NCBI RefSeq assembly: GCF_000422645.1
Contig: NZ_AUGL01000010.1
Span: 62,001 to 126,000 of the forward strand
Source of the DNA: Ferrimonas futtsuensis DSM 18154
GTDB lineage: Bacteria > Pseudomonadota > Gammaproteobacteria > Enterobacterales > Shewanellaceae
DNA length: 64,000 nt
Direction of reading: 5' to 3'
The notes under the pieces were generated by a model. It had not been told where the DNA came from. It was given only the letters and a program-made list of their open reading frames with translations, and did no database searches. The position numbers were made by a program, and so were the translations under genes. Every line of letters starts with the position of its first letter. Positions within the stretch are counted from its first letter, which is position 1. This document shows positions 11,473-20,148 of the stretch, one piece after another.

Positions 11473-12774
11473 TTACCCGGCCATCAAGGCCTCAATCTCG
11501 TCGATCTCCTTGGGCACATCGCCGGTCAGAACCCGGTGGCCCTCCTCGGTAACCAGCACATCATCCTCCACCCGGATGCCGATACCCCGCCACTTCGGGT
11601 CCACCTCGGCGTCGGGGCCGATGTAGAGTCCGGGCTCGATGGTCAGCACCATGCCGGGCGCCAGCGGGCGCGTTCGCTCGACGCTGTGGTAGTCACCCAC
11701 ATCGTGGACATCGATGCCGATCCAGTGACCCAGTCCGTGCATATAGAACGCCTTGTGGGCCTCCTGCTCAATCAGTTCCTCCACCTCGCCCTGAAGCAGT
11801 CCCAGCTCCACCAGGCCGGACACCATGATCTTCAGCACCTGATCGTTGGCCTCCTTGATGGAGACTCCGGGCTTGATCATGGCAATGGCGGTCTTCTCCG
11901 CTTCCAGCACCAGGGCGTAGATCGCCTTCTGCTCTTCGTTAAAGCGACCATTGACCGGGAAGGTGCGGGTAATGTCGGCGGCATACCCCTCCAGTTCGCA
12001 GCCGGCGTCGATCAACACCAGATCACCGTCCTTGAGCAGGGATTCATTCTCTGTGTAATGAAGGATGCAGGCGTTGTCACCGCCACCGACGATGGAGTTG
12101 TACGCCATGAAGCGGGCACCGTGCATGGCGCACTCGTGGTTGATCTCCGCCTCCAGCTGGTACTCGTACAGGCCGGGACGACAGGCCTGCATCGCCCGCA
12201 CATGGGCCTTGGCGCTGATCTCGCCGGCACGGGACATCACCGCCACCTCGGCGTCGCTTTTGTGCAGACGCATCTCATGCAGTTGGACACGCAAATCCAG
12301 CTGCTGAGCCGGGGCGCGACGTCCCTGACGGAAGCCGCCTCGCAGGGTGGCCATCAGGGCGGAGACCGCCTCGTCACTGTAGTCCTCCTGACCGGGCAGC
12401 CAGGCCAGGGTATCGGCGCCATTGACCAGGTCGGGCAGCAACTCCGCCATCTGCTCCACGCTGAATGCGGCATCCAGTTGCAGTGCCTCGGGAGCGGCAT
12501 CCACCCCCAGGCGGCGACCATGCCAGATCTCCGCCAGCTTATCGGTGGGCCGGACGAAGATCACCGATTCCGGCACCTGGCCGGGGCGCAACACCAACAG
12601 GGCATCGGGCTCGTTGAACCCGGTCAGGTAGAAGAAATCGCTGTTCTGGCGGAAATGGTACTCGGTATCGTTGGAACGGGTGCATTCCCGGGCGGCAAAC
12701 AGCAGGGCCACACTGCCTTCGGGCAGGCTGGCCATCAGTTGTTGACGCTGTGCCTTGAAATCCTTGATCTCCAT
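11473..12774 (-). CDS. pepP: Xaa-Pro aminopeptidase P
   Basis: A 433-residue cytosolic metallopeptidase (M24B) that removes N-terminal residues before proline. An N-terminal creatinase-like domain (about residues 1-170) precedes the pita-bread catalytic domain. Metal ligands are visible in 'LVLIDAGCELEGYAADITRTFP' (two Asp), 'YMHGLGHWIGIDVHD' (His), 'LTIEPGLYI' (Glu) and 'GIRVEDDVLV' (Glu). Length equals the family norm (about 440). Order ygfB-pepP-ubiH-ubiI is conserved with E. coli. Confidence 0.95.
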   Translation of the reverse strand: MEIKDFKAQRQQLMASLPEGSVALLFAARECTRSNDTEYHFRQNSDFFYLTGFNEPDALLVLRPGQVPESVIFVRPTDKLAEIWHGRRLGVDAAPEALQLDAAFSVEQMAELLPDLVNGADTLAWLPGQEDYSDEAVSALMATLRGGFRQGRRAPAQQLDLRVQLHEMRLHKSDAEVAVMSRAGEISAKAHVRAMQACRPGLYEYQLEAEINHECAMHGARFMAYNSIVGGGDNACILHYTENESLLKDGDLVLIDAGCELEGYAADITRTFPVNGRFNEEQKAIYALVLEAEKTAIAMIKPGVSIKEANDQVLKIMVSGLVELGLLQGEVEELIEQEAHKAFYMHGLGHWIGIDVHDVGDYHSVERTRPLAPGMVLTIEPGLYIGPDAEVDPKWRGIGIRVEDDVLVTEEGHRVLTGDVPKEIDEIEALMAG

Positions 12775-12800
12775 TGGGCGCTAATCCTTAGTTATTGTTC

Positions 12801-13361
12801 TCAGTGCAGGGTTTTGTCGCCGGGCAGGGTGCCGAACTCCAGCAGACACTTCCAGCAGGTGTCCACCACGTGCTCCACCAGGACCCGGAAGCCCTCTTCA
12901 TTCTCCTGGTTGTCTTCGACGTCGAACTCGACGTTGGTGATCTCGCGCAGGTCGCCGATCATCTCACCCAACTCTCCGCCGACCGTATTAAAGGTGGGCT
13001 GCAGACGGGCCAGGCCCAGGAAGAAACTCTGAATCCACTCAATCAGGGCTTCGAGCCGCACCGCCAGGGCTTCATCTTCGTCGGGAAGCAGAGGTTGAAA
13101 AGGCACTTCAGGGTCTTCAGACAGGCTCTTATCGATGCAGCGATAGACCTCCTTCATCACCTTCTCCAGCTCATCACCAAACGGCTGGCCCTCATTGGCC
13201 AAGGCCAGGAAGCTCTCCTGCCAGCCACGCTTGTCCAGGCGAATGCCGCCGCAGACCAGACCGGTCATCAAGCCGTGGAATTCACTGGGCAACATAGTCA
13301 AACCGGCTTTATTCAGGGCCGCATCCAGCTTATTGAGCAGTAAAGGTGAGTTGCATTTCAT
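12801..13361 (-). CDS. ygfB: UPF0149 family protein YgfB
   Basis: A 186-residue acidic, helical protein of the UPF0149/YecA-like family. The conserved N-terminal block 'PSEFHGLMTGLVCGG' and the central 'WIQSFFLGL' and 'GEMIGDLREI' segments are present. In Pseudomonas a YgfB homologue modulates an anti-terminator-linked regulator; its role here is unknown. It is the first gene of ygfB-pepP-ubiH-ubiI and is divergent from zapA across about 230 bases. Confidence 0.9.
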   Translation of the reverse strand: MKCNSPLLLNKLDAALNKAGLTMLPSEFHGLMTGLVCGGIRLDKRGWQESFLALANEGQPFGDELEKVMKEVYRCIDKSLSEDPEVPFQPLLPDEDEALAVRLEALIEWIQSFFLGLARLQPTFNTVGGELGEMIGDLREITNVEFDVEDNQENEEGFRVLVEHVVDTCWKCLLEFGTLPGDKTLH

Positions 13362-13534
13362 CTGTTCTATTCCCGCAGTAGAAGTGAGCTCATGCTATCA
13401 CGGCCACAGGTCGCGCTCCATATCTTCCCTGCGCTGCCGGCCAGGCCGAAGTTTCTCCTGTTCATTCATTGATACAAGGTGTTACAGCCGTATTGAGATC
13501 CGGCTAACCATAAGGCATAACAGGGGGCATCACC

Positions 13535-13563
13535 TTGCAGAATCGGCCCTCGCGGCATATAGT
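13535..13563 (+). promoter_or_regulatory. Predicted sigma-70 promoter of zapA
   Basis: TTGCAG (13535-13540), a 17-base spacer and TATAGT (13558-13563), giving a leader of about 25 bases to the zapA ATG. Good match to the sigma-70 consensus and well placed. Confidence 0.6.
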
Positions 13564-13593
13564 CCGTACCCGGCCAAAACAGCGGAACCCAGA

Positions 13594-13932
13594 ATGAGCT
13601 CAAACACCATAGAAATTACGCTTCTCGAACGGGTCTACACCATCGCCTGCCCCCCCGGGGAGGAGGCCACCCTGCAGCAGGTTGCCCACCAGCTGAACCA
13701 GCGTTTTCTTGAGCTCAAACAGCGTAACGCCCTGCTCTCCATCGATCAGCTGGCGGTGATGGCCGCCCTCAATCTCACCCATGAACTGATGAGTCTGGAA
13801 ACCCGCACTCAACGGGAAATGCAGGAAAGATCGAAGAAAATTCAGGCACTTGAAAATTCCATTGAACAGGCTTTGCGCAAACGTGACGTGACGCAGCCAA
13901 AATCGGTTGAGTCCGCCTCAGACTCGCAGTAG
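13594..13932 (+). CDS. zapA: Cell division protein ZapA
   Basis: A 112-residue FtsZ-ring stabilising protein. An N-terminal globular head ('IEITLLERVYTIACPPGEEATL') is followed by a long coiled coil (about residues 55-100) with the characteristic 'NALLSIDQLAVMAALNLTHEL'. The reading frame is open far upstream, but the ATG at 13594 matches the family N terminus and follows a well-placed promoter. The neighbouring 6S RNA and ygfA genes match the E. coli zapA-ssrS-ygfA order. Confidence 0.93.
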   Translation: MSSNTIEITLLERVYTIACPPGEEATLQQVAHQLNQRFLELKQRNALLSIDQLAVMAALNLTHELMSLETRTQREMQERSKKIQALENSIEQALRKRDVTQPKSVESASDSQ

Positions 13933-13982
13933 TCTGGAATTACAGAGCAAGGCACCGAACGGTAAATCGCTCTACAATTACT

Positions 13983-14165
13983 GAGCTCCCTGTGATGCTT
14001 GCCAGCGGGTTATGTCCCTGGCCGATGCTATCAACCAAGGGTTCACTCCCGGCGCTACTGCGCATGCTCGGCAGGTACCGAGAAGCCTACGGCGAAGGCA
14101 GTGTTCCCGCCCTGAACCTACGGTTCACGGGCTTACACCCGCAGCGGCATCTGCGGGGAGCACTC
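13983..14165 (+). ncRNA. ssrS: 6S RNA, copy 1
   Basis: A 183-base RNA gene that binds the sigma-70 RNA polymerase holoenzyme by mimicking an open promoter. The 5' end (GAGCTCCCTGTGATGC) pairs with the 3' end (GCATCTGCGGGGAGCACTC) to form the closing stem. The conserved hairpin 'GCATGCTCGG...CCGAGAAGCC' and the distal 'TGAACCTACGGTTCA' arm are present, as in E. coli ssrS. A -10 TACAAT (13973-13978) sits about 6 bases before the 5' end, with no clear -35. Position between zapA and ygfA is as in E. coli. A second, near-identical copy follows. Confidence 0.92.
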
Positions 14166-14299
14166 TTCTCAACCGAGACTCCCTGGAGTTCGGTGTGGCG
14201 GTCACCCCAGGTGACAACCACAAGTGGCGGCAAACCGTTGTCTGCGACCCTGAGTCACAGAGAACCGAACCGTCCCGGGATCCCATCCCGACAAGTTAT

Positions 14300-14482
14300 A
14301 AGCTCCCTGTGGTGCTCGTCAGCGGGTTATGTCCCTGGCCGATGCTACTAACCAAGGGTTCACTCTCCGGCGCTACTGCGCATGCTCGGCAAGTACCGAG
14401 AAGCCTACGGCGAAGGCAGTGTTCCCGCCCTGAACCTACGGTTCACGGGCTTACACCTGCAGCGACATCTGCGGGGAGTACT
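14300..14482 (+). ncRNA. ssrS: 6S RNA, copy 2 (tandem duplicate)
   Basis: A second complete 6S gene, about 134 bases after copy 1. By eye it differs from copy 1 at about ten positions over 183 bases (near 95% identity), including one inserted T. The changes fall in the closing stem, the central bubble region and one hairpin flank; the core hairpins are unchanged. The base-pairing ends are kept (GCTCCCTGTGGTGC with CATCTGCGGGGAG), partly through G-U pairs. The position aligned with the copy 1 -10 box reads GACAAG, so this copy may have a weaker promoter or be processed from a longer transcript. It lies about 60 bases before ygfA. Confidence 0.9.
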
Positions 14483-14543
14483 CTTCCTCTCTTGCCCCAT
14501 CTTCTGTACCTTTGGACTTGGATTTTCCCAAGGACCCCGACTT

Positions 14544-15131
14544 ATGCCCCAGGATCGCCAGGCACTTCGCCAACACCTGCGCCAGCAGCGCCGGGCTCTC
14601 TCGCCGCAGCAGCAACGTCAGGCCTCTCAGGCGCTGGCCCAGCGTCTCATCGACCAGCCTGAGATGGATCAGGCGGGTACCATAGCGCTCTATCTGGCCA
14701 ACGACGGCGAGCCCAACCTGATGCCCCTGATTCGGCTGCTTTGGCAGCAGCACAAGCCCCTGGCCTTACCCGTCATGCACCCGAATGACCCCGAGCGGAT
14801 CCAGTTTCAGCGGTTCGCCCCGGACTCCGCCATGGTGAACAACCGATACGGCATTGCCGAACCCGCCTGGGCGGAGAGTGACACCCTCCCAAGAGAGCAG
14901 ATTGATCTGATGCTGATGCCCCTGGTGGGTTTCGATGAACAGGGCAACCGCCTGGGCATGGGCGCCGGATACTACGACCGCTACCTGGCGGGAAAGGGCT
15001 CCAGGCCTCTGCTGGTGGGCTGTGCCCATGAGTGTCAGCGCCTGGAGGGGCTGGAAAGCGCCCCCTGGGACATCCCGCTGGATGCGGTGGTGACCCCGGA
15101 GCGCTGGCTGACGGTCAGAAATTGTAGCTGA
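14544..15131 (+). CDS. ygfA: 5-formyltetrahydrofolate cyclo-ligase
   Basis: A 195-residue cytosolic enzyme that converts 5-formyl-THF to 5,10-methenyl-THF with ATP. Visible motifs are the N-terminal basic helix ('RQHLRQQRRALSP') and the C-terminal nucleotide loop 'DEQGNRLGMGAGYYDRYL'. The ATG at 14544 has AAGGA upstream; the frame extends back into the second 6S gene but that part is not protein-like. 5-formyl-THF is a by-product of glycine/serine metabolism, which fits the nearby gcvTHP. The 3' end overlaps the convergent porin-like gene by 17 bases. Confidence 0.93.
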   Translation: MPQDRQALRQHLRQQRRALSPQQQRQASQALAQRLIDQPEMDQAGTIALYLANDGEPNLMPLIRLLWQQHKPLALPVMHPNDPERIQFQRFAPDSAMVNNRYGIAEPAWAESDTLPREQIDLMLMPLVGFDEQGNRLGMGAGYYDRYLAGKGSRPLLVGCAHECQRLEGLESAPWDIPLDAVVTPERWLTVRNCS

Positions 15132-16137
15132 GCATCAGGGTCACCAGGCTGGCCTGGCTGGGTTCACCCAACAGCTGTGGCGGCACCAGAAACTGGCCCT
15201 CAGAACCGTCCAGCGCATCGGACAGCTGATACTCCAGATTCAATGACAGGTTCGGCAGCAGATCGTAGCGGATTCCCCCCAGATAGCTGACCGACTCTAT
15301 TCGCTTCCAGTTGCGGGCCACCATCAGGTAGGGACGCCAACGCTCAAGATTCCAAACCAGCCCAAGGTAACCGGCATTCTGCAGTTTGTCGGTCTCATAC
15401 TCGGCCCACAGCTCCCACTCCTGCCACTCGTAATGGAGCCCCAGGGTAAAGATATCCAGGACGTCGGGAATCTCATTGATGGTGTAGTCCGCATGGAGGT
15501 AGGAGGCATTCAAGGTGTAAGAGGGGCCATTCAGCCTGAGACTCAGGCCGGTTTGAATGTCCGTCTCCACTTCCAGCACCAGTGGCCCTACATCCACATC
15601 CTCATGGTTATGGCCACCGTAGAAGGGGTGCACGGTCAGCTCCAGCTCCTCGCCAACACTCCTATGGTAAATAAGATCGATGCCATTGAAGGCGGTAATG
15701 CCCAGCAGGGTGTCATACAGGTCTACCGGCGGGCGTGCCCATGGATAAGCGTTACCGACGAAGTAGTAGTCCGATGCTAAAAACAGCGGCATCCTCAACC
15801 GACCCGCGCGAACCTCCAGGCTCTCTCCCTGCCAGCTAAGGTAGCCCCACTCAAACTGGGGGTTGGAGAAGCTATCCTGGGGACGCTTAACCACCTGAGC
15901 CGAGGCGCGCCAGCGCTCGCTGAACCTGGAGTCCAATTGCAGCCCCACCGTGGTATCGCAGTCGTAGCACCACTCGTCATCAATGCGCCGATTAAAGTAG
16001 AGGGGCACACTGTTGTCGCTCTTAGTGGCCGATACCGAAGCAAAACCTGACAGGGTTAAGTACTGATCCCACAGCTCAACAGCTGCCTGGGCCCCCCAAG
16101 AGGCCAGCGCAGCAACAATCAGAATAACGGCTCTCAT
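15115..16137 (-). CDS. Porin-like outer-membrane beta-barrel protein
   Basis: A 340-residue protein with an N-terminal signal peptide (cleavage likely after 'SWGAQA', residue about 18), alternating amphipathic beta strands throughout and a terminal Phe ('LMLSYNF'), the outer-membrane insertion signal. A Cys pair lies in 'DDEWCYDCDTT'. I do not recognise a named family. It overlaps the upstream PstS-like gene by 4 bases (ATGA-type), so the two are translationally coupled. With the divergent hybrid kinase it probably forms a sensing unit (inference). It could be a solute porin or a structural scaffold. Confidence 0.75.
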   Translation of the reverse strand: MRAVILIVAALASWGAQAAVELWDQYLTLSGFASVSATKSDNSVPLYFNRRIDDEWCYDCDTTVGLQLDSRFSERWRASAQVVKRPQDSFSNPQFEWGYLSWQGESLEVRAGRLRMPLFLASDYYFVGNAYPWARPPVDLYDTLLGITAFNGIDLIYHRSVGEELELTVHPFYGGHNHEDVDVGPLVLEVETDIQTGLSLRLNGPSYTLNASYLHADYTINEIPDVLDIFTLGLHYEWQEWELWAEYETDKLQNAGYLGLVWNLERWRPYLMVARNWKRIESVSYLGGIRYDLLPNLSLNLEYQLSDALDGSEGQFLVPPQLLGEPSQASLVTLMLSYNF

Positions 16138-16589
16138 CGATCCACTCCCTGTTCGATGTCGAGAATGACCCGGGCCCCCAAGGGCACCTGGTGTCTTGGT
16201 ACATAGGCAATGCCTCTGGGGTGTTCGGCCAGCCAGCTGAGTACCGCCTCTTCACTGGCCTCAGACAGGCTTTCAGGCGGTTTCCCTTTGCCTGAAAACG
16301 CAAGTCGGGCCCAGCGACTGTTGATCTGGGGCACCGATTTGTTGAGGAAGGATCGATAGAACGCCTGCTTCTGGGAACTCCCCTCAGGGAAGTCCAGCAG
16401 CTCAACCCGACCGAAGCTGTCGAGCGAACGCAACTTGCCCAGGTAGAGCATCTTGGCTTTGCTCTCGCTGATGGCAGGCATTTCGTCGTTGAGGGTGATC
16501 AGCACGAACTCCCCCCTCGCCGGCCAGATGACCAGCAACAGCGGCAGCAACAGTAGCCGATAAGCCCATTTCATCCCTGAATGCATCAT
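16134..16589 (-). CDS. Half-size PstS-like periplasmic phosphate-binding-protein homologue
   Basis: A 151-residue secreted protein: hydrophobic signal peptide to about residue 26, then a region matching one lobe of PstS-type binding proteins ('SKAKMLYLGKLRS', 'QKQAFYRSFLNKS', 'SRWARLAFSGKGKPPESL', 'WLAEHPRGIAYV'). Full PstS proteins are over 300 residues, so only one lobe is present. A lone lobe is unlikely to be an ABC transport component; no pstCAB is near. Two possible starts (16589 and 16574) each have an AGGGA upstream. First gene of a two-gene operon with the porin-like gene and divergent from the hybrid kinase. Confidence 0.7.
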   Translation of the reverse strand: MMHSGMKWAYRLLLLPLLLVIWPARGEFVLITLNDEMPAISESKAKMLYLGKLRSLDSFGRVELLDFPEGSSQKQAFYRSFLNKSVPQINSRWARLAFSGKGKPPESLSEASEEAVLSWLAEHPRGIAYVPRHQVPLGARVILDIEQGVDR

Positions 16590-16869
16590 TCAAGTCATCC
16601 CTGATAAGCAAAATCCATAATCATTGCTAGGCTTTATCAGGTAACAGTATAGGGTGTGTTTATCTGCAATGGTCAAAATTTGGCCTGGAATGGCGACGAC
16701 TGGTTGTTCTCGGCCCGGCCCGAATCCGCCTGAGTGCCACCTCGTTCTGGCGTAAATACAGGGCATGTTGACGCCTCAATGGCCGGCGTTGGTGTAACAG
16801 CACTCACCATAATGTCAGCGCGCCATTTATACGACTCCAATTTTTTTGCTGGTTGAGAAGGGAAGCTCA

Positions 16870-19548
16870 ATGGCTCAACATCTTTCGCTGCGTAGCCGAA
16901 TCCAACTTCTAGTGGTCATACCACTACTGTTCTGCTCCATCATCTTTGGCCGCTACATGATGGGTCAGTACAACGAGCTCAAGGACCTGCAACAGATCGA
17001 ACAGCGCTATCAGTTGATCTCTGAGCTGCAGCTGGCCATGGGCGCGGTAGACACGCTGCGTCGCTCCATGGTGATAGAACCTTCCCTCGGTGCCCTGGCC
17101 ACCCAAATCTCCAATGCGCGTCTGGCTGCCACCCACCTTGATGCCCCAGAGTTTCGCCAACTGTTTGCCACAGACGCCGACGGCTTCGACCTGCATCTGG
17201 AAGAGCTCTCCTACCTGATTGGGGAGCTGCCAGACAGCAAAGGGGATACCGATGTTCGTTGGGAATGGCTGTCCCTGGCCGACGACTGGCAGCAAAACAG
17301 CCTCAGAATGGTGGAGTCCCTGCCGGTGGAGGTGGAAAGTCGCACCGTCCGGGAAGGGATTCTGGCCTACAACCAGCTGCTGTTCATGCTGGAGTACGCC
17401 CGCGAGGAGCTGCTGGTGATCAAAGAAGCGCTCAAATCCGGCTCTCTGAGTGCCTTGGCGCGGCAAAGATTGCAGGAGTTGGCTCTGCTGCAGCAATCGG
17501 TGCTGGATAAGTACGTCAGCGTGTATGCCAGCGAATCTCAGATCAACCTGCTGCTGTCCGCCTTCACCAATGACGCCTTCAACCGGGGCAATGAGTTGCG
17601 CCAATCCCTGCTGGAGGGGGAGAGTCACTCCCTGACCCCGGCAAGAATCGAGGCGGCCGATACTCGCATGAAGCTGCTGGATCAGGTTCTGGAGGCGGTG
17701 CGCAGCGACATTGCCCTCTCCGCCAGCCAGGCCTATCAAACCAGACAAACTCACTTTGCCATCAACCTGGCCATACTGCTGCTGATGTTGGTCATGATGA
17801 CCGCTCTGGCGCTCAGGCTGGCCCGTCATTTGCGACGGGGGATCAGCGCCATCGGCGACACCATGAAACAGGTTGAGGAGACCCGGAACTATGACCTGCG
17901 TATAGAGCTGCCCGGCCAGGACGAACTCAGCCGTCTCGGCCATACCCTGAACCGTCTGGTGCAGGAGCGTGCAGGGTTCGAGGCCAGCCTGATCAACGCC
18001 AAGGAGGAAGCGGAGAAGGCCAACCACGCCAAGAGCATCTTTCTGGCCAACATGAGCCATGAGATCCGCACGCCCCTCAATGGCATTCTTGGCATGACCG
18101 ACATCCTCAGCAGCACTCAGTTGAGCGGCGAACAGCTGGAGTACCTGCACACCATCCAGAGCTCCTCCCGGGCCCTGCAGTCGATCATCAACGATGTCCT
18201 GGATCTGTCTAAGATTGAGGCAGGCAGCCTGATGATCTCCCCCATCAAAACCAAGCTCAAGGAGCTGTTCTATGAAGTGGCCAGCGTAGTGGCTCCCAAG
18301 GCGATGGAGAAGGGAATCCGCTTCGATGTGGAGTACCCGCCGGAGTTGCCACTGCAGGTGATGATTGACAGCCATCGCCTCCGCCAGATTCTGCTGAACC
18401 TGCTCTCCAATGCGGTGAAGTTTACCGCCGACGGTGAAGTGTTACTGGGCTGCCGGGTGCTGCAGCGGGAGGCACAGCCGCCCATACTCTGCATTCGGGT
18501 CAAAGATACCGGAATCGGCATCGATGCCGACAAGCAGGAGGAGATCTTCCACCCCTTCAAGCAGGAGGATGGCTCCACCACCCGCCAATTTGGCGGCACC
18601 GGCCTGGGACTGAGCATCTGCCGGCAGCTGGCTCACCTGATGGGCGGCCAGATTCGGGTCAGCAGCCTCAAGGGCGAAGGCAGCACCTTCCTGCTGGAAC
18701 TGCCGATGGAGGAGGTGTCCACCCCCAGAATCGGCACCAATAAGCTGGAGGGCTTGAGGGTGCTGTTGCTGGACAGCCATCACGACTCCGCCCAGCGCTA
18801 TTGTCAGGAGCTGGTGACCCTGGGCATGGAGGTCAGTTACGTTTCCCAGATCGGTGAGCTGCTTCCCATGCTCCAGAGAGAAAACCGGTTCGACCTGATG
18901 ATGGCACGCTACTCCAGCCTGCCTGAGGGAGAACGCACCCTGGTGACTCTGCAGCTTGACCATCCCCTGCCGCTGATGCTGCTCAACGACCTCTCCAACA
19001 GTGTAACCCTGGATGAGATCACCACGCCGGTTCAGGTGATGCTGGCCCCCATTCGGGGTGAGCGGTTGCAGAGAAATCTGGAGAAGCTGATGGCCTCCGA
19101 GCCTGCGGTCACAAGCTCTGCGCAACCGGTCCGCTCAACCCCTTCAGAGAGCTACCGAGCCCGCCTGCTGCTGGTGGAGGACAACAAAACCAATCAGCGA
19201 GTGGCCCAGATCATCCTCTCCAAGGCCGGCTTTCATGTCGAGATAGCCAACAACGGCCAGGAGGCCACCGAAATGGTGCTGGCGGGAGAGTACGACCTGA
19301 TTCTGATGGACTGCATGATGCCGGTGATGGACGGCTTTGAAGCCAGCCGGCAGATTCGCCAGTTGGAGGAGCGTCAGCAACGGCGCCGCACCCCCATCAT
19401 CGCACTGACTGCCAGTGTGCTGGATGACGATGTCCAGGCCTGTTACGACGCGGGCATGGATTACTACGTGCCAAAACCATATGACAAACAACAACTTATA
19501 GGAGCCATCGTACGCCTGGCTCCTACCCTGGATACCGCCAGTGCGTAA
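16870..19548 (+). CDS. Membrane hybrid sensor histidine kinase with two receiver-like domains
   Basis: An 892-residue protein. TM1 is at about 9-28, a long helical periplasmic region at 29-295, TM2 at 296-318 and HAMP to about 372. The HisKA box '[12 protein letters not shown]' has His397, and the HATPase carries 'DTGIGI' and '[11 protein letters not shown]' (near 576). A degenerate receiver-like region follows (about 610-725; the expected Asp is missing in '[12 protein letters not shown]'), then a true receiver with Asp814 in '[15 protein letters not shown]'. There is no Hpt domain, so phosphate probably passes to a separate Hpt protein. The ATG at 16870 has AAGGGAAG upstream. The signal is unknown; the divergent PstS-like/porin operon is the likely partner. 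Confidence 0.9.
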   Translation: MAQHLSLRSRIQLLVVIPLLFCSIIFGRYMMGQYNELKDLQQIEQRYQLISELQLAMGAVDTLRRSMVIEPSLGALATQISNARLAATHLDAPEFRQLFATDADGFDLHLEELSYLIGELPDSKGDTDVRWEWLSLADDWQQNSLRMVESLPVEVESRTVREGILAYNQLLFMLEYAREELLVIKEALKSGSLSALARQRLQELALLQQSVLDKYVSVYASESQINLLLSAFTNDAFNRGNELRQSLLEGESHSLTPARIEAADTRMKLLDQVLEAVRSDIALSASQAYQTRQTHFAINLAILLLMLVMMTALALRLARHLRRGISAIGDTMKQVEETRNYDLRIELPGQDELSRLGHTLNRLVQERAGFEASLINAKEEAEKANHAKSIFLANMSHEIRTPLNGILGMTDILSSTQLSGEQLEYLHTIQSSSRALQSIINDVLDLSKIEAGSLMISPIKTKLKELFYEVASVVAPKAMEKGIRFDVEYPPELPLQVMIDSHRLRQILLNLLSNAVKFTADGEVLLGCRVLQREAQPPILCIRVKDTGIGIDADKQEEIFHPFKQEDGSTTRQFGGTGLGLSICRQLAHLMGGQIRVSSLKGEGSTFLLELPMEEVSTPRIGTNKLEGLRVLLLDSHHDSAQRYCQELVTLGMEVSYVSQIGELLPMLQRENRFDLMMARYSSLPEGERTLVTLQLDHPLPLMLLNDLSNSVTLDEITTPVQVMLAPIRGERLQRNLEKLMASEPAVTSSAQPVRSTPSESYRARLLLVEDNKTNQRVAQIILSKAGFHVEIANNGQEATEMVLAGEYDLILMDCMMPVMDGFEASRQIRQLEERQQRRRTPIIALTASVLDDDVQACYDAGMDYYVPKPYDKQQLIGAIVRLAPTLDTASA

Positions 19549-19566
19549 AAAAATCCTGCTGGAGGG

Positions 19567-19593
19567 TTGAAAAGCTCTCCGACGCCTCCATCT
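19567..19593 (+). promoter_or_regulatory. Predicted sigma-32 (heat-shock) promoter of ibpA
   Basis: TTGAAA (19567-19572) and CCTCCATCT (19585-19593) match the sigma-32 pattern of CTTGAAA and CCCCATNT with suitable spacing. The expected transcription start is near 19600, giving a leader of about 80 bases. Confidence 0.7.
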
Positions 19594-19595
19594 CT

Positions 19596-19678
19596 AACAG
19601 TGTCGAAGCATGGGTGCTCAATGGAGGCCCTGACGACAATCTAAAACACTGAATTGTTGCTCAAAAGAGGACACTGTT
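19596..19678 (+). promoter_or_regulatory. Predicted ROSE-like RNA thermometer in the ibpA leader
   Basis: The leader can fold so that the ribosome-binding site is hidden. TTGCTC (19657-19662) pairs across an AAAA loop with GAGGA (19667-19671), with the unpaired G typical of the ROSE motif UUGCU opposite AGGA. In addition AACAGTGTC (19596-19604) is a perfect 9-base complement of GACACTGTT (19670-19678), which ends at the ATG. The two pairings compete for 19670-19671, and the predicted 5' end (about 19600) may cut the long stem short. Confidence 0.65.
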
Positions 19679-20119
19679 ATGCGTAATTTTGATTTTGCCC
19701 CCCTGTACAAATCCGCCATCGGCTTCGAACGTTTCGCCAAGCTGATGGATGAAGCCCAGCGTGCCGAGAATCACAACGGCTACCCTCCGTACAACATCGA
19801 GCTGGTGGAAGAGAACCACTACCGCATCACCATGGCCGTGGCCGGCTTTGGTGACAACGAGCTGGATATCGAAGTTGAGGGTGACACCCTGCGCATCGAG
19901 GGCACCAAGGCCAAAGGCGATGTAGAACGCCACTACCTGCACCAGGGCATTGCCGAGCGCAACTTCAAGCGCCGCTTCAAGCTGGCCGACCATGTACGGG
20001 TCAGTGACGCCCAGTTGGAGAACGGCCTGCTGCATGTGGATCTGGTCCGCGAGATCCCGGAAACGATGAAGCCTCGCAAGATCGCCATCAAGCAGGAAGG
20101 GCGTCTGGTCGAAGCCTGA
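19679..20119 (+). CDS. ibpA: Small heat-shock protein IbpA (Hsp20)
   Basis: A 146-residue Hsp20 chaperone that holds unfolding proteins for DnaK/ClpB. The N-terminal 'FDFAPLYKSAIGFERF' is the IbpA signature. The alpha-crystallin domain runs from about 35 to 125 ('YRITMAVAGFGDNELDIEVEGDTLRIEG' to 'LENGLLHVDLVREIPE'), with a short C-terminal tail holding 'KPRKIAI', the I-x-I type anchoring motif. Single copy, preceded by a sigma-32 promoter and thermometer-like leader. Confidence 0.95.
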   Translation: MRNFDFAPLYKSAIGFERFAKLMDEAQRAENHNGYPPYNIELVEENHYRITMAVAGFGDNELDIEVEGDTLRIEGTKAKGDVERHYLHQGIAERNFKRRFKLADHVRVSDAQLENGLLHVDLVREIPETMKPRKIAIKQEGRLVEA

Positions 20120-20148
20120 TGACCGCTGGCGCCCACTCACGGGCGCCC

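Noticed and set aside
13195-13593. N-terminal extension of zapA (245-codon frame)
   Set aside because: The upstream part overlaps the divergent ygfB gene and its promoter region, and lacks homology; a good promoter lies just before the chosen ATG.
14012-14662. Open frames running through the 6S region
   Set aside because: They cover the two RNA genes and show repeated peptide segments only because the RNA genes are duplicated; no start signal or homology.
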